From assembly GCA_947628135.1 (NCBI GenBank), contig CANQYT010000005.1:1-64000 (forward strand): a stretch of DNA of 64,000 bases, written 5' to 3'. Below the pieces are notes generated by a model, which saw only the letters and a list, made by a program, of their open reading frames with translations, was not told where the DNA came from and did no database searches. Source of the DNA: an uncultured Clostridia bacterium. Its GTDB lineage: Bacteria; Bacillota; Clostridia; Christensenellales; CAG-314. Made by a program: the position numbers and the translations under genes. Below, piece by piece: positions 49,858 through 59,767 of this stretch (the stretch's first letter is position 1; each line of letters opens with the position of its first letter).

Positions 49858-52131
49858 CTATCTTTCTACGATTTTGTAGCCGTTGTTGGTGAGCATCCAA
49901 TACGCCTCGTCCATAAGTTGATAGTCGTACTTTATCACGTCTTTTTGTTCCTCATCAACATTGTCGCGCTTGGCAACTATTCTGCGAAACTCCTCCAACC
50001 CGTCCATTGTGGTCAGATTGCCGTGACGGCGCAAACGGTAGTTTTTGCCGTTGGTATACTTTTCCTTGCCGTCCTTGCCGACGGTTTTCTCTTTCAGAAT
50101 GGTTTGTCTGTCGGCGGGTATCATACCTTGGCTGATCATAAACGAATTCCAGCGGTAATGTTCCTGTACGGCAAGATTTCTGCGCAGAGAATCGGGAAAA
50201 TCGAGGGTGTACTTCACCTCGCGGAAGCCCAACTCGTCCTTTTCCTCGTCAAGGTACTTGATTTCTTTACCGACGTCGTACTTAGCGAAATACTCTTCTT
50301 CGCTCAACGCCCGCTTGTTCGGTTCGCTCTGTGCGCAGTAGTCAAGACCCATCATATTGAGTTTTGAACGCAAACTCAAACAGCAATACAAATTGGAATC
50401 GCGTTCGATACCGTTCTTTCCGCGATACCACTCCCTTTTCTCCGCATTGTGAACGGAACGTTTCAATTCCGAAGAATACTTGCTGCCGTGCTTTATCGCC
50501 CACTCCAAGCAATAGAGTTCGTCGCGCATATACGCCATAGAGAAAATCCTGTCCCGCAAGATGGCGTCTACGTTGTACACGTCGTTTTTTTCGTTGCCGA
50601 AAACGTAGCAGTCCTCGGCGTCAAGAATGTGCTCCTCTTTGCGGAAATCGGTCACGCGCACGAAAATGACGAGATTTTTGACACCCCATTCGCGTTTTTT
50701 GGCTATGAGTTTGTGCGCCATATCGATATTTTCAAGGTCCGAACCGAACGCAATGATGACAATATTTACGTCGTCGGCATTTCTTTGCACCACCTTACGC
50801 AAAGAATTGTAGAAATCTTTGTCGTTTAAGTCCAACTGCTTGTACGATTCCTCCGCGGGCAGTTCCGGCAAAGGAAGATAGTCGGAAATATTCTCATCGC
50901 ACTCGTTGCGGAAACGATAGTAGTTGTGATTGAGATTTTTGTGATTTTGCGTAGGTTCTTTGTCGAAGATGTGATATTTGACGGCTTTTAAGCGCACCTT
51001 GTTGTTTGCGTCTTTGCAAACGAATTGATTGTTGGCTACGGACGTGAGAAATATCTGTTGGTTCGTCTTGCCGAAGCCCAACATACAGACGTTGACGTCC
51101 ACGCCCTCTTTGACGCACGCCGTGGCATAGTCGATTTGTTTGTCGCTCATAAACTCCGTAAACGGATGACTGTCCACAAACGCAATAGCCACTTTACGGT
51201 ACTTGTTTACGTAGCGTATACAGCCTTCGCTGCGCTCCGCAACGTCGCCGTATATGTCGGCGTACTGCGGATCGCCGAATACGCACACGCACAGACGGTC
51301 GTAAATTTCCTCTTTGGTGGGCGTGCGCTTTGCGCCCTCTTGGGGCTTAGTCATTTGTTGGATCTTATCTATGATGAGATTGCACAGCGAGATCGCCGCG
51401 TCGTCGTTTTCGGTGTTGATGATGACCGTGTACTTACGCGGCGTTTGCTCTTTGCCTGCTTCCGCTTTCTCGGCGGAGCGACGGCTGCGCTTTTCGAAAC
51501 GGGAAACATCCATTGCCACGTCCTTGAAAATACGCTCCAACAGCGGTTCGTAGTATAGGCAGGAAATGTAAAAAATTTTGTCCGCGTACAGACTTTCCGC
51601 TCTGCGCTTGGAAACATTGCCCGCAATTACGCCGAAACTGTTTTTGTCGCTGCGGCAGACGTTTATGCTGTTGCTGTTGCAGCCCAAAACGTACAGTTTG
51701 TCCTTCTTGGTGTGACGCAGCCCGACGGATCTACTCCACAGCCACATACGCTGTCCGAACAGCGACATCGCGAACATAACGGCGTTGACAGCCACCAACA
51801 CAAAACAGTAGTAAACGGTAACTTTGAAAAAGGGATTCGCCGCCGCCAACGCTTGGATAGGTTCAAGGGAATAATTGAGTACGACAAGTTTAGAGGCTTC
51901 TCCGATCGTGCCTATCAATGCGTTTGCAAAGTCCGCTCCGCCGTAGATATACCCCATAAAATACAGCGGCAGGGCGGTGAAATAAATTACCAGACATTTG
52001 CCTTTCTTGAAGCCGCGCACGTAGGCTATGCGCTCGGGACGTTTCTTTACGAAGATGTTTACTGCGACGAAAAGCACTTCCGCAGTGAACAGCGCGAAAC
52101 ACAGCGCGGTAAAAACGTCATAAATCAACAT
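49858..52131 (-). CDS. Membrane protein with RCK/TrkA-like regions and RyR-like C-terminus
   Basis: 757 residues. Three membrane helices (about 7-27, 46-65, 101-124) are followed by a Rossmann-like start (KLYVLGCNSNSINVC) and a second one (VNIVIIAFGSDLENIDMAHKL, then LVIFVRVTD), as in ligand-gated ion-channel regulators. Near residue 655 LAVQEHYRWNSFMISQG is like the RyR domain found in bacterial conflict systems. A nucleotide- or ligand-gated membrane effector is a reasonable guess. AAGGAG upstream supports the start. It is the last gene of the operon that begins with the vWA gene, 140 bases after the helicase. Confidence 0.72.
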   Translation of the reverse strand: MLIYDVFTALCFALFTAEVLFVAVNIFVKKRPERIAYVRGFKKGKCLVIYFTALPLYFMGYIYGGADFANALIGTIGEASKLVVLNYSLEPIQALAAANPFFKVTVYYCFVLVAVNAVMFAMSLFGQRMWLWSRSVGLRHTKKDKLYVLGCNSNSINVCRSDKNSFGVIAGNVSKRRAESLYADKIFYISCLYYEPLLERIFKDVAMDVSRFEKRSRRSAEKAEAGKEQTPRKYTVIINTENDDAAISLCNLIIDKIQQMTKPQEGAKRTPTKEEIYDRLCVCVFGDPQYADIYGDVAERSEGCIRYVNKYRKVAIAFVDSHPFTEFMSDKQIDYATACVKEGVDVNVCMLGFGKTNQQIFLTSVANNQFVCKDANNKVRLKAVKYHIFDKEPTQNHKNLNHNYYRFRNECDENISDYLPLPELPAEESYKQLDLNDKDFYNSLRKVVQRNADDVNIVIIAFGSDLENIDMAHKLIAKKREWGVKNLVIFVRVTDFRKEEHILDAEDCYVFGNEKNDVYNVDAILRDRIFSMAYMRDELYCLEWAIKHGSKYSSELKRSVHNAEKREWYRGKNGIERDSNLYCCLSLRSKLNMMGLDYCAQSEPNKRALSEEEYFAKYDVGKEIKYLDEEKDELGFREVKYTLDFPDSLRRNLAVQEHYRWNSFMISQGMIPADRQTILKEKTVGKDGKEKYTNGKNYRLRRHGNLTTMDGLEEFRRIVAKRDNVDEEQKDVIKYDYQLMDEAYWMLTNNGYKIVER

Positions 52132-52271
52132 AAATCGTTTCTCCTTGGTAAGCGGAATAAAATCAGTGTACCACAAAATACGGCGTTAGTCAATCCCAAA
52201 CTCCCTTTCACAGCGCCGACGGCAAACGATTGCAACGAGAGCAAGAAACGCAGAAACGCGGGCAGACTGTT

Positions 52272-55200
52272 TTAAGCGGCAAGCAACGCCTCTTTTACCG
52301 TTTGAAGCAGCAGTTGCTTTTCGTTGTCGTAGTCGAATATCCAGGAAACGGGGTACAGACGGTAGATATTCCAATTGTACTTGTTTTTCAAAACGTCCTC
52401 GGTAAGACGGGCGTATTCGCGCGGGCTGTCCAGATCCGTCCTGCGTGGGTCGTCCACTATTATGCCCAATACGAAATCTCCCTTGCGAAGGGGGTGGCGT
52501 ATGCCGACGTTTATTTTGCAGTCGGAACGCCCTATTTCCGTGGCGTATTTTATGCCGTGTTCGTCAAACAGTTTGCATACCGACTGCACCAACGGGTCGC
52601 GCGACGGCGCTTCCGCGGCAGTTCCGCCACCGTAAAACGACTCGGCGTATCCGAGGAAATCGCGAAGCATAACCGCGCCGCTCTTGTTCTCGTCCGAAGC
52701 GGCGCTGACGGACAGCGCGCGGTCGAGTACGTCGCGGGTAAGCGTGGACACCACAGTCATACGATGACGGGCGCGCGTGACGGCGACGTTGAGACGTTTT
52801 CTGCCCGAGGCGAGCCGCAATCTGCCCAAATAGGACAGCATAAACTTTCCGTTTGCGTCGGGGCTGTAACATACGCTCAAAATGACCGTGTCCCGTTCGT
52901 CGCCTTGCATTGTGTCCAGATTGCAAAATACTATCGGTTCGTCGGCGTGACTGCTTTCCCACTCGTCAACGACGGGCTTTTTGTCGGGGGCGCACTTGAA
53001 TTGCTCCCAACGTTCTTCTATCTCCAACGCCTGCGCGTTGGAAAACGCCACCACTCCCAACGTAAATTTTTTGCGAATGGGGTGGGTTATTTCCCGCCAG
53101 AGCAGTTGCACAATCCTGTCCGCCTCGCCCGAATTGACGTGAGAGCCGTTTTTGCCTGCGTCGTAGCAGGCGGAGGGGTCGTAGGGTACTCCGACGTACT
53201 CAACACCGTCGTCGGGGTTTTTGACGGCGGAGGGAAAAGTGATGAGGTCGTAGTCCATTTCCTTGTTGGAAAAGGCGATGAGCGCCTCGTCGTAACTGCG
53301 ATAGTGCCAGCAAAGCTGCATCGAAGTTTCGTTGAGCGCTTCGTCCGCCGCGGTGAGCAGAGAACAGTCCTGCTGAGACTCCGCCTCGTAGTACTCCGCG
53401 TCCTCCTCTACCGAAACGTCCTTGGTGCGGAAGAAATCGCAAGGGGGAAGTTGCTTGCTGTCGCCGACAACTATCACCTGCCGCGCTCTGACGATGGAAG
53501 CAAGCGCGTCCTCGGTGAATATCTGCGAGGCTTCGTCGAAAATGACAAGGTCGAAAGTCACGTCCGTATCCAGATATTGAGCCACGTTGAGCGGCGACAT
53601 CATAAAGCAGGGCTTGATACGCAAAACGAGGTCGCGGTTTTCCGCAACGGTGCGTTTTATCGAATAGCCCGTTTTCGAAACTATTTTGCGAAGGTTTCCG
53701 CCAGAAGCGCCGCAGGCGTTGCGCAGTAATTCGGCGAGACGCGCGTACAGCCTTTCGCCGCCGACGGAAAGTACCGCTTTGTCCGCCAAAGCGTAGCGGT
53801 TTATCAACGCTTTGTGAGCCGCCCTGTCGAAATTGGTGACGGAAGTGAGTTTGTTTCTTTCGGCAAACTGCTTTGCGTCGCGAACGTATTTGCTGCGCAA
53901 AAGCACGTTGCGCGCCGTTTGGTAATCCTTTACGCCCTTGGACAGCAACTCGTCAAGGATAGCCGTCCAACCGTTTGCTTCAAATTCGCTCAGCAGCGCC
54001 GTCACGTTGGTCCACGCGCCGAGACGCCCTTTCTGCTCAACGGCGAGCGTTGCCGCACTGCGGAAACAGGGGTACTTGCCGTCTGCGCTTGCGAAATCAA
54101 AGTAGCCGGAAACGACTTCGGCTTCTTTCTTTTCCGTATGTAACGCCGAAGCGAGTTCCTCTTTGAGCCGCGCGAGAGCGCGCACCGTGTTGTCGCGGCT
54201 GTTCGTCTCAAACGACAGCAAAAACGACTCGTTGAAAATGCGGCTCTCCGACAGCGCGGTGCGGTAGACGAGCAGTTTGTCCGTAAGTTCGCTCCACTGT
54301 TTTTCCGTTTGCGGAGCAAATCCGAACATTTCCGCATCCGTAAGCGATTGCTTGGCGTAAGACGCGCGCCTCTTTTCCAGATGAAAGAAATCATTCAATT
54401 GCCGAAGCCGAAAGAATACCCTTTTGAATCCGCGCTTGCCGCTCTGCCGAAAACAGCCCGTGATCTTGTCGGCAAAACGCCTGTAACGCTTACCCCAACG
54501 CCGCCAGAACATCTTGTAACGCGCGCTTTCGTTTACAAGACTTTCGACGTTGACTCGCTCGTACCGCTCGCGGTCTATTTCCGCCTCGACCGCGTTTCCG
54601 CTATGAATTTGCAATGCGTACGCTTCCTTTTTGCGCCGTTTTGCGCGCGCGATGAGTTCGTCGACGCCCTCCGCCGACGAAAGGGACAATATCTCTTTGG
54701 GCAGCGCGGGTACGCTTTGCCAACTTGTCAAGAAATGCGCCGTCTGTTCCAAAGAGGACGGCGCAAGTTCTACTCGAACGCCCAAACCTTGCAGTTGCTC
54801 AACGGCTTTTTCCAGACGGGAGACGGCGGACAGATAGCGTTGGGACGAAAGAAGAAGTTGACTGCCCGTATCCCCTTTGCAACCGTACAAAGGGTCTTGC
54901 TTGTAATCGGGAGACACCTGCCTCGCCTTTACCGCGACGTAGTAACGCTCCAACAATCCGCACAAATGCGCAAGCCGCTGAGGATCGCAGGGCGCATTGG
55001 GCGCGGCAAGCATATCGTATTCGCAGTATGGTGCTGCGTCGCGCAGCAATTGCAAACAATTTTTGCCCTCTTTGCTGCGTTTTAACTGCTCGGAATACCG
55101 CTCTATCTGCGACTTGGCGTACATCTCGTCGTTGACGGATTGGTCGTCGGAAACGTTTATGTCGCTCGTTTGCAAACATTTGTTGAGTTCCCTTACGAAA

Positions 55201-56969
55201 GGTTCTCGGCCGACAGCGCCCCCTCGCTTGGCAAAAGTTTCGAGGTCCAGCACGAAATCGGTGAGCGAATGCGTTCCGTCCGAAAAGGCGTGTTTGAGAT
55301 TGTCGAGAATCACCGCCCGCGCCGCCGCTTTTTCGGTGACGAAAAGCACTTTTCTGCCCGCGCCCAACGCGCAGGCGATTATGTTTGTGATGGTCTGACT
55401 TTTACCCGATCCCGGAGGACCTTGCAAAACGAAAGATCTGCCCGATTGCGCCGCCGCTATCACTTCTTCCTGACGGGAATCGGCGTCCATAAGCATATAA
55501 TCGATTTCACCGCCCGACGGCGCAGGAGGAACGGCGCACGAGCCGTCGCCGCACAATCTGCGAACGACGGGGTGGCGCAGATACTGCTGTGCGTGCGCGG
55601 TAAGATCGTCGTACAGTTGCAGTTTCTGATAGTGGAACAATCCCAACCCCATATTCTGTTCCACATACCAATCGGCGGCAACGTACGCAAGACGTTTGTT
55701 GGCGTTTTTGAAGTACTCTTTAATTAGCGTGAAGTACGTTTTTACGCTGCCGCCCTCAAATTGCGGCAGAGATATTGCCAATTCCTCCGAATAGGCGGAC
55801 AGCATATACAGCAAAGTTCTGTTTACTTCGAAACCTGCGTCCGCTCCTCGCATAACGACGGACGTTTCGCCCGTGCTTCTGTCCACGTTGACGGCGGCGG
55901 GACAAAGCAACAGCGGCGAACGGTATTCGACGTTGTTTCTGTCCTTCCAATGCAGAAATCCGCACGCGAGGTACAGCACCTGCAAACCGAAATTGCGTTC
56001 CATAGCGGCGGAACGGTTGAGCAAAGACTTCGCGGTGAGAGCGACGTTGGCGTCCCCTACGCCGCACACCGCCTCGTTTCGCGAAAGGGCGTCGAGCGCG
56101 CATTGCCCCACTATCGGGAAAGACTCCGCATTGTACGTTTCGCCGCAATTTTTGCATAGGAAATCGCCCCGCGACAATTGTTCGACGGGGATACTTGCCG
56201 AACAGCGGGGACATTTTACCGCGTCGTCGGGCGCTACGACAAGTTGTTCCTTTACGGGAAGCATACTTTTCGAAACTCGCCCCTTTGCGCCGTCGCACCG
56301 TTCGCAGAATACGGCGTGCTGTTTTTTCGCCGAGAAAACATAGGGGACTACTTTGTAATTGCCGCAGTTGCGGCATTTTACGATAGTCTTTGCGCCTATT
56401 TCGTCCCAACTGCCCAAGCGCAAACGTCCGCCCTTTTTGAGCGCAGAAGCCGCGCCGTTGACGTCTTTGCAGTACAACATAAGCGCGCTTCTGCCCGACG
56501 GGTGGAAATGCACGAGTTGATTTGCCCGCGAAAAGTCCAGCAGGCGCGCGCCGAACTTTTTCAGCCGACGCTGTTCGGGACTGAGCCCGTCCTCGTTCTC
56601 CCGCGCTTCGAACGCGACAAACTCGTTGGCGTCGAACTCTTGCGCGTCAACGTCGTCTATGCGTTTGCGACCGATACACACCGCCGCCACCGACAGCACG
56701 AAAAAGTATGCGCCGAACCTGTACGACGAACTGCCGCAACGAACGGTCATCACGCCGGCAAGTTCGTACAAATCCGTTTCGCCGCCGTACTCTTTGAGCA
56801 GACAGCAAGCGTCGGCAAGCAGGTCGGACAGCGCCTGTCCGTAGCCGTAGGACGTGCTTTCGCGCAGGTAGTCGCCCACTATCGAAGAGGGACGCTCCTG
56901 CCAATCGGGCACGAGCGTCATCATATCGTTTATTCTTTTGCAGTAGGACTGAAATTCGTATTTTTCCAT
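52272..56969 (-). CDS. Giant SF1 helicase with DUF4011-like front and nuclease-like tail
   Basis: 1565 residues. An N-terminal DUF4011-like segment (LLDFSRANQLVHF, 143-155) is followed by two zinc ribbons (about 199-225, 253-275). A superfamily I helicase core has Walker A GPPGSGKS (517-524), Walker B FDEASQ (1144-1149), GDSKQLPP and the motif VI-like NVAVTRAR near 1394. A long helical insertion separates the two halves of the core. The last 110 residues resemble the Vsr/MTES_1575 nuclease fold, but residues expected to be catalytic appear replaced (KINVGI, GIIVDD). It probably acts on foreign or damaged nucleic acid. Start: ATG at 56969, 22 bases after the kinase stop. Confidence 0.85.
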   Translation of the reverse strand: MEKYEFQSYCKRINDMMTLVPDWQERPSSIVGDYLRESTSYGYGQALSDLLADACCLLKEYGGETDLYELAGVMTVRCGSSSYRFGAYFFVLSVAAVCIGRKRIDDVDAQEFDANEFVAFEARENEDGLSPEQRRLKKFGARLLDFSRANQLVHFHPSGRSALMLYCKDVNGAASALKKGGRLRLGSWDEIGAKTIVKCRNCGNYKVVPYVFSAKKQHAVFCERCDGAKGRVSKSMLPVKEQLVVAPDDAVKCPRCSASIPVEQLSRGDFLCKNCGETYNAESFPIVGQCALDALSRNEAVCGVGDANVALTAKSLLNRSAAMERNFGLQVLYLACGFLHWKDRNNVEYRSPLLLCPAAVNVDRSTGETSVVMRGADAGFEVNRTLLYMLSAYSEELAISLPQFEGGSVKTYFTLIKEYFKNANKRLAYVAADWYVEQNMGLGLFHYQKLQLYDDLTAHAQQYLRHPVVRRLCGDGSCAVPPAPSGGEIDYMLMDADSRQEEVIAAAQSGRSFVLQGPPGSGKSQTITNIIACALGAGRKVLFVTEKAAARAVILDNLKHAFSDGTHSLTDFVLDLETFAKRGGAVGREPFVRELNKCLQTSDINVSDDQSVNDEMYAKSQIERYSEQLKRSKEGKNCLQLLRDAAPYCEYDMLAAPNAPCDPQRLAHLCGLLERYYVAVKARQVSPDYKQDPLYGCKGDTGSQLLLSSQRYLSAVSRLEKAVEQLQGLGVRVELAPSSLEQTAHFLTSWQSVPALPKEILSLSSAEGVDELIARAKRRKKEAYALQIHSGNAVEAEIDRERYERVNVESLVNESARYKMFWRRWGKRYRRFADKITGCFRQSGKRGFKRVFFRLRQLNDFFHLEKRRASYAKQSLTDAEMFGFAPQTEKQWSELTDKLLVYRTALSESRIFNESFLLSFETNSRDNTVRALARLKEELASALHTEKKEAEVVSGYFDFASADGKYPCFRSAATLAVEQKGRLGAWTNVTALLSEFEANGWTAILDELLSKGVKDYQTARNVLLRSKYVRDAKQFAERNKLTSVTNFDRAAHKALINRYALADKAVLSVGGERLYARLAELLRNACGASGGNLRKIVSKTGYSIKRTVAENRDLVLRIKPCFMMSPLNVAQYLDTDVTFDLVIFDEASQIFTEDALASIVRARQVIVVGDSKQLPPCDFFRTKDVSVEEDAEYYEAESQQDCSLLTAADEALNETSMQLCWHYRSYDEALIAFSNKEMDYDLITFPSAVKNPDDGVEYVGVPYDPSACYDAGKNGSHVNSGEADRIVQLLWREITHPIRKKFTLGVVAFSNAQALEIEERWEQFKCAPDKKPVVDEWESSHADEPIVFCNLDTMQGDERDTVILSVCYSPDANGKFMLSYLGRLRLASGRKRLNVAVTRARHRMTVVSTLTRDVLDRALSVSAASDENKSGAVMLRDFLGYAESFYGGGTAAEAPSRDPLVQSVCKLFDEHGIKYATEIGRSDCKINVGIRHPLRKGDFVLGIIVDDPRRTDLDSPREYARLTEDVLKNKYNWNIYRLYPVSWIFDYDNEKQLLLQTVKEALLAA

Positions 56970-56991
56970 AATTTCGGAAACCCTTTGCGGG

Positions 56992-58212
56992 TCATTTGCT
57001 GCCGTCGGAAGCGCCGCGCGGCACAAACGTCTTGTATTTGCCGCTGTTGACGGGCGCAGTTCCTCCCCTCGGTACGAACGTAGGATATTTGCAAGCGGCA
57101 CGCGCCGCCGCCGACTTGGGAGAAACGAACGGAACGGCTCTCAAAGAGGCGGGAGACACGCCCGCGCGCGCCAAGGAAACTTTTTTTGCGCCGAGCACTT
57201 CGTCTATCAACGTTATCCATTTGGCTGCCATAGGACGGTTTGCGTAGTCGAACGGGTCGCGGAATACCTGCCGAAACATTTCCTTTATCCGCTCGTCCAA
57301 ACCGTTCCAGATCTTTATCACTTCGTCCAATTGCTTGCGGAAAATGACGCATTCGGGATTGGTACTGTTGCGGAACAGGTCGTCTATGCCGTTGCTTCGG
57401 TTGTCCTTGTCGAAAACAAACACGCGCCAATTTTTGTCAATTTCCCCCTCCTGCTCGTATTCCTTTACCTGCTCCATACTTTCGCAGGCGGGGACTGCGG
57501 TGTACATCGCTTTGCCGTGATAGGGAGATTGCAGAACGTTGTCGGTGAGTATGCGGAAAATGAGAGTCGCAAGCGCGTACCTGTCGGCGTTGTCGGCGGC
57601 GTAAGCCAAGTCGAATGCCACTTCGGGCGCGATGAAAAACCCCGTACCTTTCAAAAAGGCGCACTTGCCGTCCTTTATGTCCGTGCGGCTCGCCACGTTT
57701 TCGCAGTCTATCACGTACATCGTTTGAGTTTGCCCGTTCCACATAAAGTTGCCCCAATTGATGTCGGTGTAGCAGTAGCCGAAATCGTGAAGTATTTGTA
57801 TGGAGGCGGCGATTTTCTTTACCAGAAGCAATTTGCTTTCCACGGACATATTGCGTATCTTGCCCGACATAAGCATTTTGTTGAGCGTTTCCCCCTCGAC
57901 GTACTCCATTACGTAGCCCGTCTCGCCGCTTTTTTTGTCCGAAAAACTGCATATGGGAAAAACGTGATTTACGTTTTGCCTGCGCCCCGGTGCGTCCGTC
58001 TTGTCGTCAAGACGCTCGTTTATCAGCTTTTGTATGTTGTATATCTTTTCCCTGCGCCTGTTTACGTCCTTTTCGTTGATGATCTTCAACGCAAACAACT
58101 TGGAATCGGACAGCCGCACCGCTTTCCACACAGAGCCCTGTCCGCCCGCGCCCACGCCCTCGGTGACGCGGTAAGTTTCGTTTTTTACCGTGACGGTGTC
58201 GTTTACCTGCAT
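56992..58212 (-). CDS. Ser/Thr protein kinase of a TerY-P-like triad
   Basis: 406 residues. A eukaryotic-like kinase domain fills the first 300 residues: Gly-loop GVGAGGQGSV (19-28), Lys43 in LFALKII, catalytic Asp150 and Asn155 in YTDINWGN, metal-binding Asp169 in VIDCEN (in place of DFG), and APE (195-197). The essential residues are kept, so it should be active. The tail is basic and Pro/Thr-rich, with a repeated TFVPRG motif, a possible phosphorylation or docking segment. It starts three bases after the phosphatase stop. Together with the PP2C and vWA genes upstream it forms the TerY-P set. Confidence 0.9.
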   Translation of the reverse strand: MQVNDTVTVKNETYRVTEGVGAGGQGSVWKAVRLSDSKLFALKIINEKDVNRRREKIYNIQKLINERLDDKTDAPGRRQNVNHVFPICSFSDKKSGETGYVMEYVEGETLNKMLMSGKIRNMSVESKLLLVKKIAASIQILHDFGYCYTDINWGNFMWNGQTQTMYVIDCENVASRTDIKDGKCAFLKGTGFFIAPEVAFDLAYAADNADRYALATLIFRILTDNVLQSPYHGKAMYTAVPACESMEQVKEYEQEGEIDKNWRVFVFDKDNRSNGIDDLFRNSTNPECVIFRKQLDEVIKIWNGLDERIKEMFRQVFRDPFDYANRPMAAKWITLIDEVLGAKKVSLARAGVSPASLRAVPFVSPKSAAARAACKYPTFVPRGGTAPVNSGKYKTFVPRGASDGSK

Positions 58213-58215
58213 ATA

Positions 58216-59709
58216 TCACACCCCCGCCTTTACCCGCACGTACGCCAGCGAACTGTCGTCGCCGCTGCCGTGATGAGTTTCGTTGCAATCGGAACACAGA
58301 TCGGCAAGTCGGCGCAGACGTAAACACCTGCTGTCAAAGGGCAGCGCGCTCAGTTCCGCAACCGTCGCTTCCGTCTGACGTACCGTATCTCCGAAAACGC
58401 CCAACGCGCCGTCGGACACTATCAAAACGTCCGACACCTCTTCGGAACGGAAGAAATCCACCGAAAGCGCAGATGGGTCGGTTTTGAGATTGAGCAGGGT
58501 GAAAACTTCCTGCCGCGTTACGCCGGAAAATCCGTCATTGAGTTGCACTCCGCCGTACAGCGTTTCTTTGCCTACGGTGATTTTCTTGCGCAGGAAAAAC
58601 CCGCCGTCGCCCAACCGTCCGCAAGCCACAAACCCGTCGCAGCCGAAAACGAATTGCAACGTGGTAGCAAAGTCGCTTATGTCTGCGCCCCCTTCGGCGT
58701 ACTCTTTCGTGAGTTTTATCGCGCTTTCCCAACCGGAATACAGTTCCGCCGCAAACCGAAATTTGAAGTAGTACATAAGTCCCGCCCAATCGAGGGACTT
58801 TTTACGCTTGTTTTTGCCGCGCATTTTCCGTTGCAAGTGAACGCGCAACGTGTCGGCAAGCACGTCCACCGCCGTTTGCGAACCGACAGCCGAGTGTACG
58901 CAGCTGCCCACTCCGTCCGCCACCGCCGCAAGCCACGCCGAACCGTCTAAAAAATCGGCGAACGAGCAGTCTTCGCAGCCGTCGTGGCTGGGCTTGTCCA
59001 ACATACCTTCGTCGGAGATCGCGTACAACTGCGCTTCGGTATTTGTGCGCACCATCTCGCACCGACTGCAATACTGCTTTTGCCGAAATTCGCTTATCTT
59101 CTTTATCCAAAGGGCAGCGCTGTAATTGCCGTACTTGGCGACGAACACTTCCCAAAGCATTTCGAAAATTTTGACTGCGCCTACGCCGTCGCAATCGCCG
59201 ATAGCCGCCGAAACGTCCCTCTTTTCCAACTCGCGGCGCAGTCGTTTGACATCGTTGAGCAGGTCGGCGGCTTGCCTTTCGTCTGCCGTTTTGCGGGCAA
59301 AAGCGCAAAGTTCCTTGCCCCTGTTCCACAATTCGCCCGCGGCGGTAGCGGCGTATTCGTTGACGGAATCACGCCAGAAGTCCTGCGGATACTTGCCTTT
59401 GGTGAGTATGTAAAACACCACCCCGGCGACTGTTACGTTGAAACGCTGTTCGCTTGTGAAAACCGCGCTGTCCGACACGTCCTGCAAATTTCTCGCGTCG
59501 AAACGCGCAAGGAATGGTTGCGCCGCAAGCGTTTGCCCGAAACGCCGAGCGGAGAGCGGGTCTTCGCTCAAACGTTTGAGCACGCTCTCCGCCAACAGCA
59601 GACGGTCGGAATAGGACAATGCTTCGAGTTGCGCGTATGATTCGGAGGACGGCGGCTTTCGTTCGCAAGAAACGGTCGGCACGACGTCTGCTGAAATAAT
59701 TTCGTCCAT
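58216..59709 (-). CDS. PP2C-type protein phosphatase with N-terminal extension
   Basis: 497 residues. The first 210 residues are helical and unrecognised. A four-Cys knuckle pair (CSRC 214-217, CEDC 245-248) lies just before the PP2C core. The core shows AVADGVGS (about 262-269), CGRLGDGGFFL, IVSDGALGVFGD and GSGDDSSLA, the metal-binding aspartates of the family. It should reverse the action of the adjacent kinase. GAGAGGAAG upstream supports the start at 59709. It lies 58 bases after the vWA gene. Confidence 0.9.
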   Translation of the reverse strand: MDEIISADVVPTVSCERKPPSSESYAQLEALSYSDRLLLAESVLKRLSEDPLSARRFGQTLAAQPFLARFDARNLQDVSDSAVFTSEQRFNVTVAGVVFYILTKGKYPQDFWRDSVNEYAATAAGELWNRGKELCAFARKTADERQAADLLNDVKRLRRELEKRDVSAAIGDCDGVGAVKIFEMLWEVFVAKYGNYSAALWIKKISEFRQKQYCSRCEMVRTNTEAQLYAISDEGMLDKPSHDGCEDCSFADFLDGSAWLAAVADGVGSCVHSAVGSQTAVDVLADTLRVHLQRKMRGKNKRKKSLDWAGLMYYFKFRFAAELYSGWESAIKLTKEYAEGGADISDFATTLQFVFGCDGFVACGRLGDGGFFLRKKITVGKETLYGGVQLNDGFSGVTRQEVFTLLNLKTDPSALSVDFFRSEEVSDVLIVSDGALGVFGDTVRQTEATVAELSALPFDSRCLRLRRLADLCSDCNETHHGSGDDSSLAYVRVKAGV

Positions 59710-59767
59710 TTTGCTTCCTCTCAATCGGAATTTTGCTGCGGGCTAGCCGCAAACGCTTTCGCTGTTC

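Noticed and set aside
52230..53729. Plus-strand open frame of 499 codons opposite the helicase
   Set aside because: Antisense shadow; its protein has shadow-like composition and no motif.
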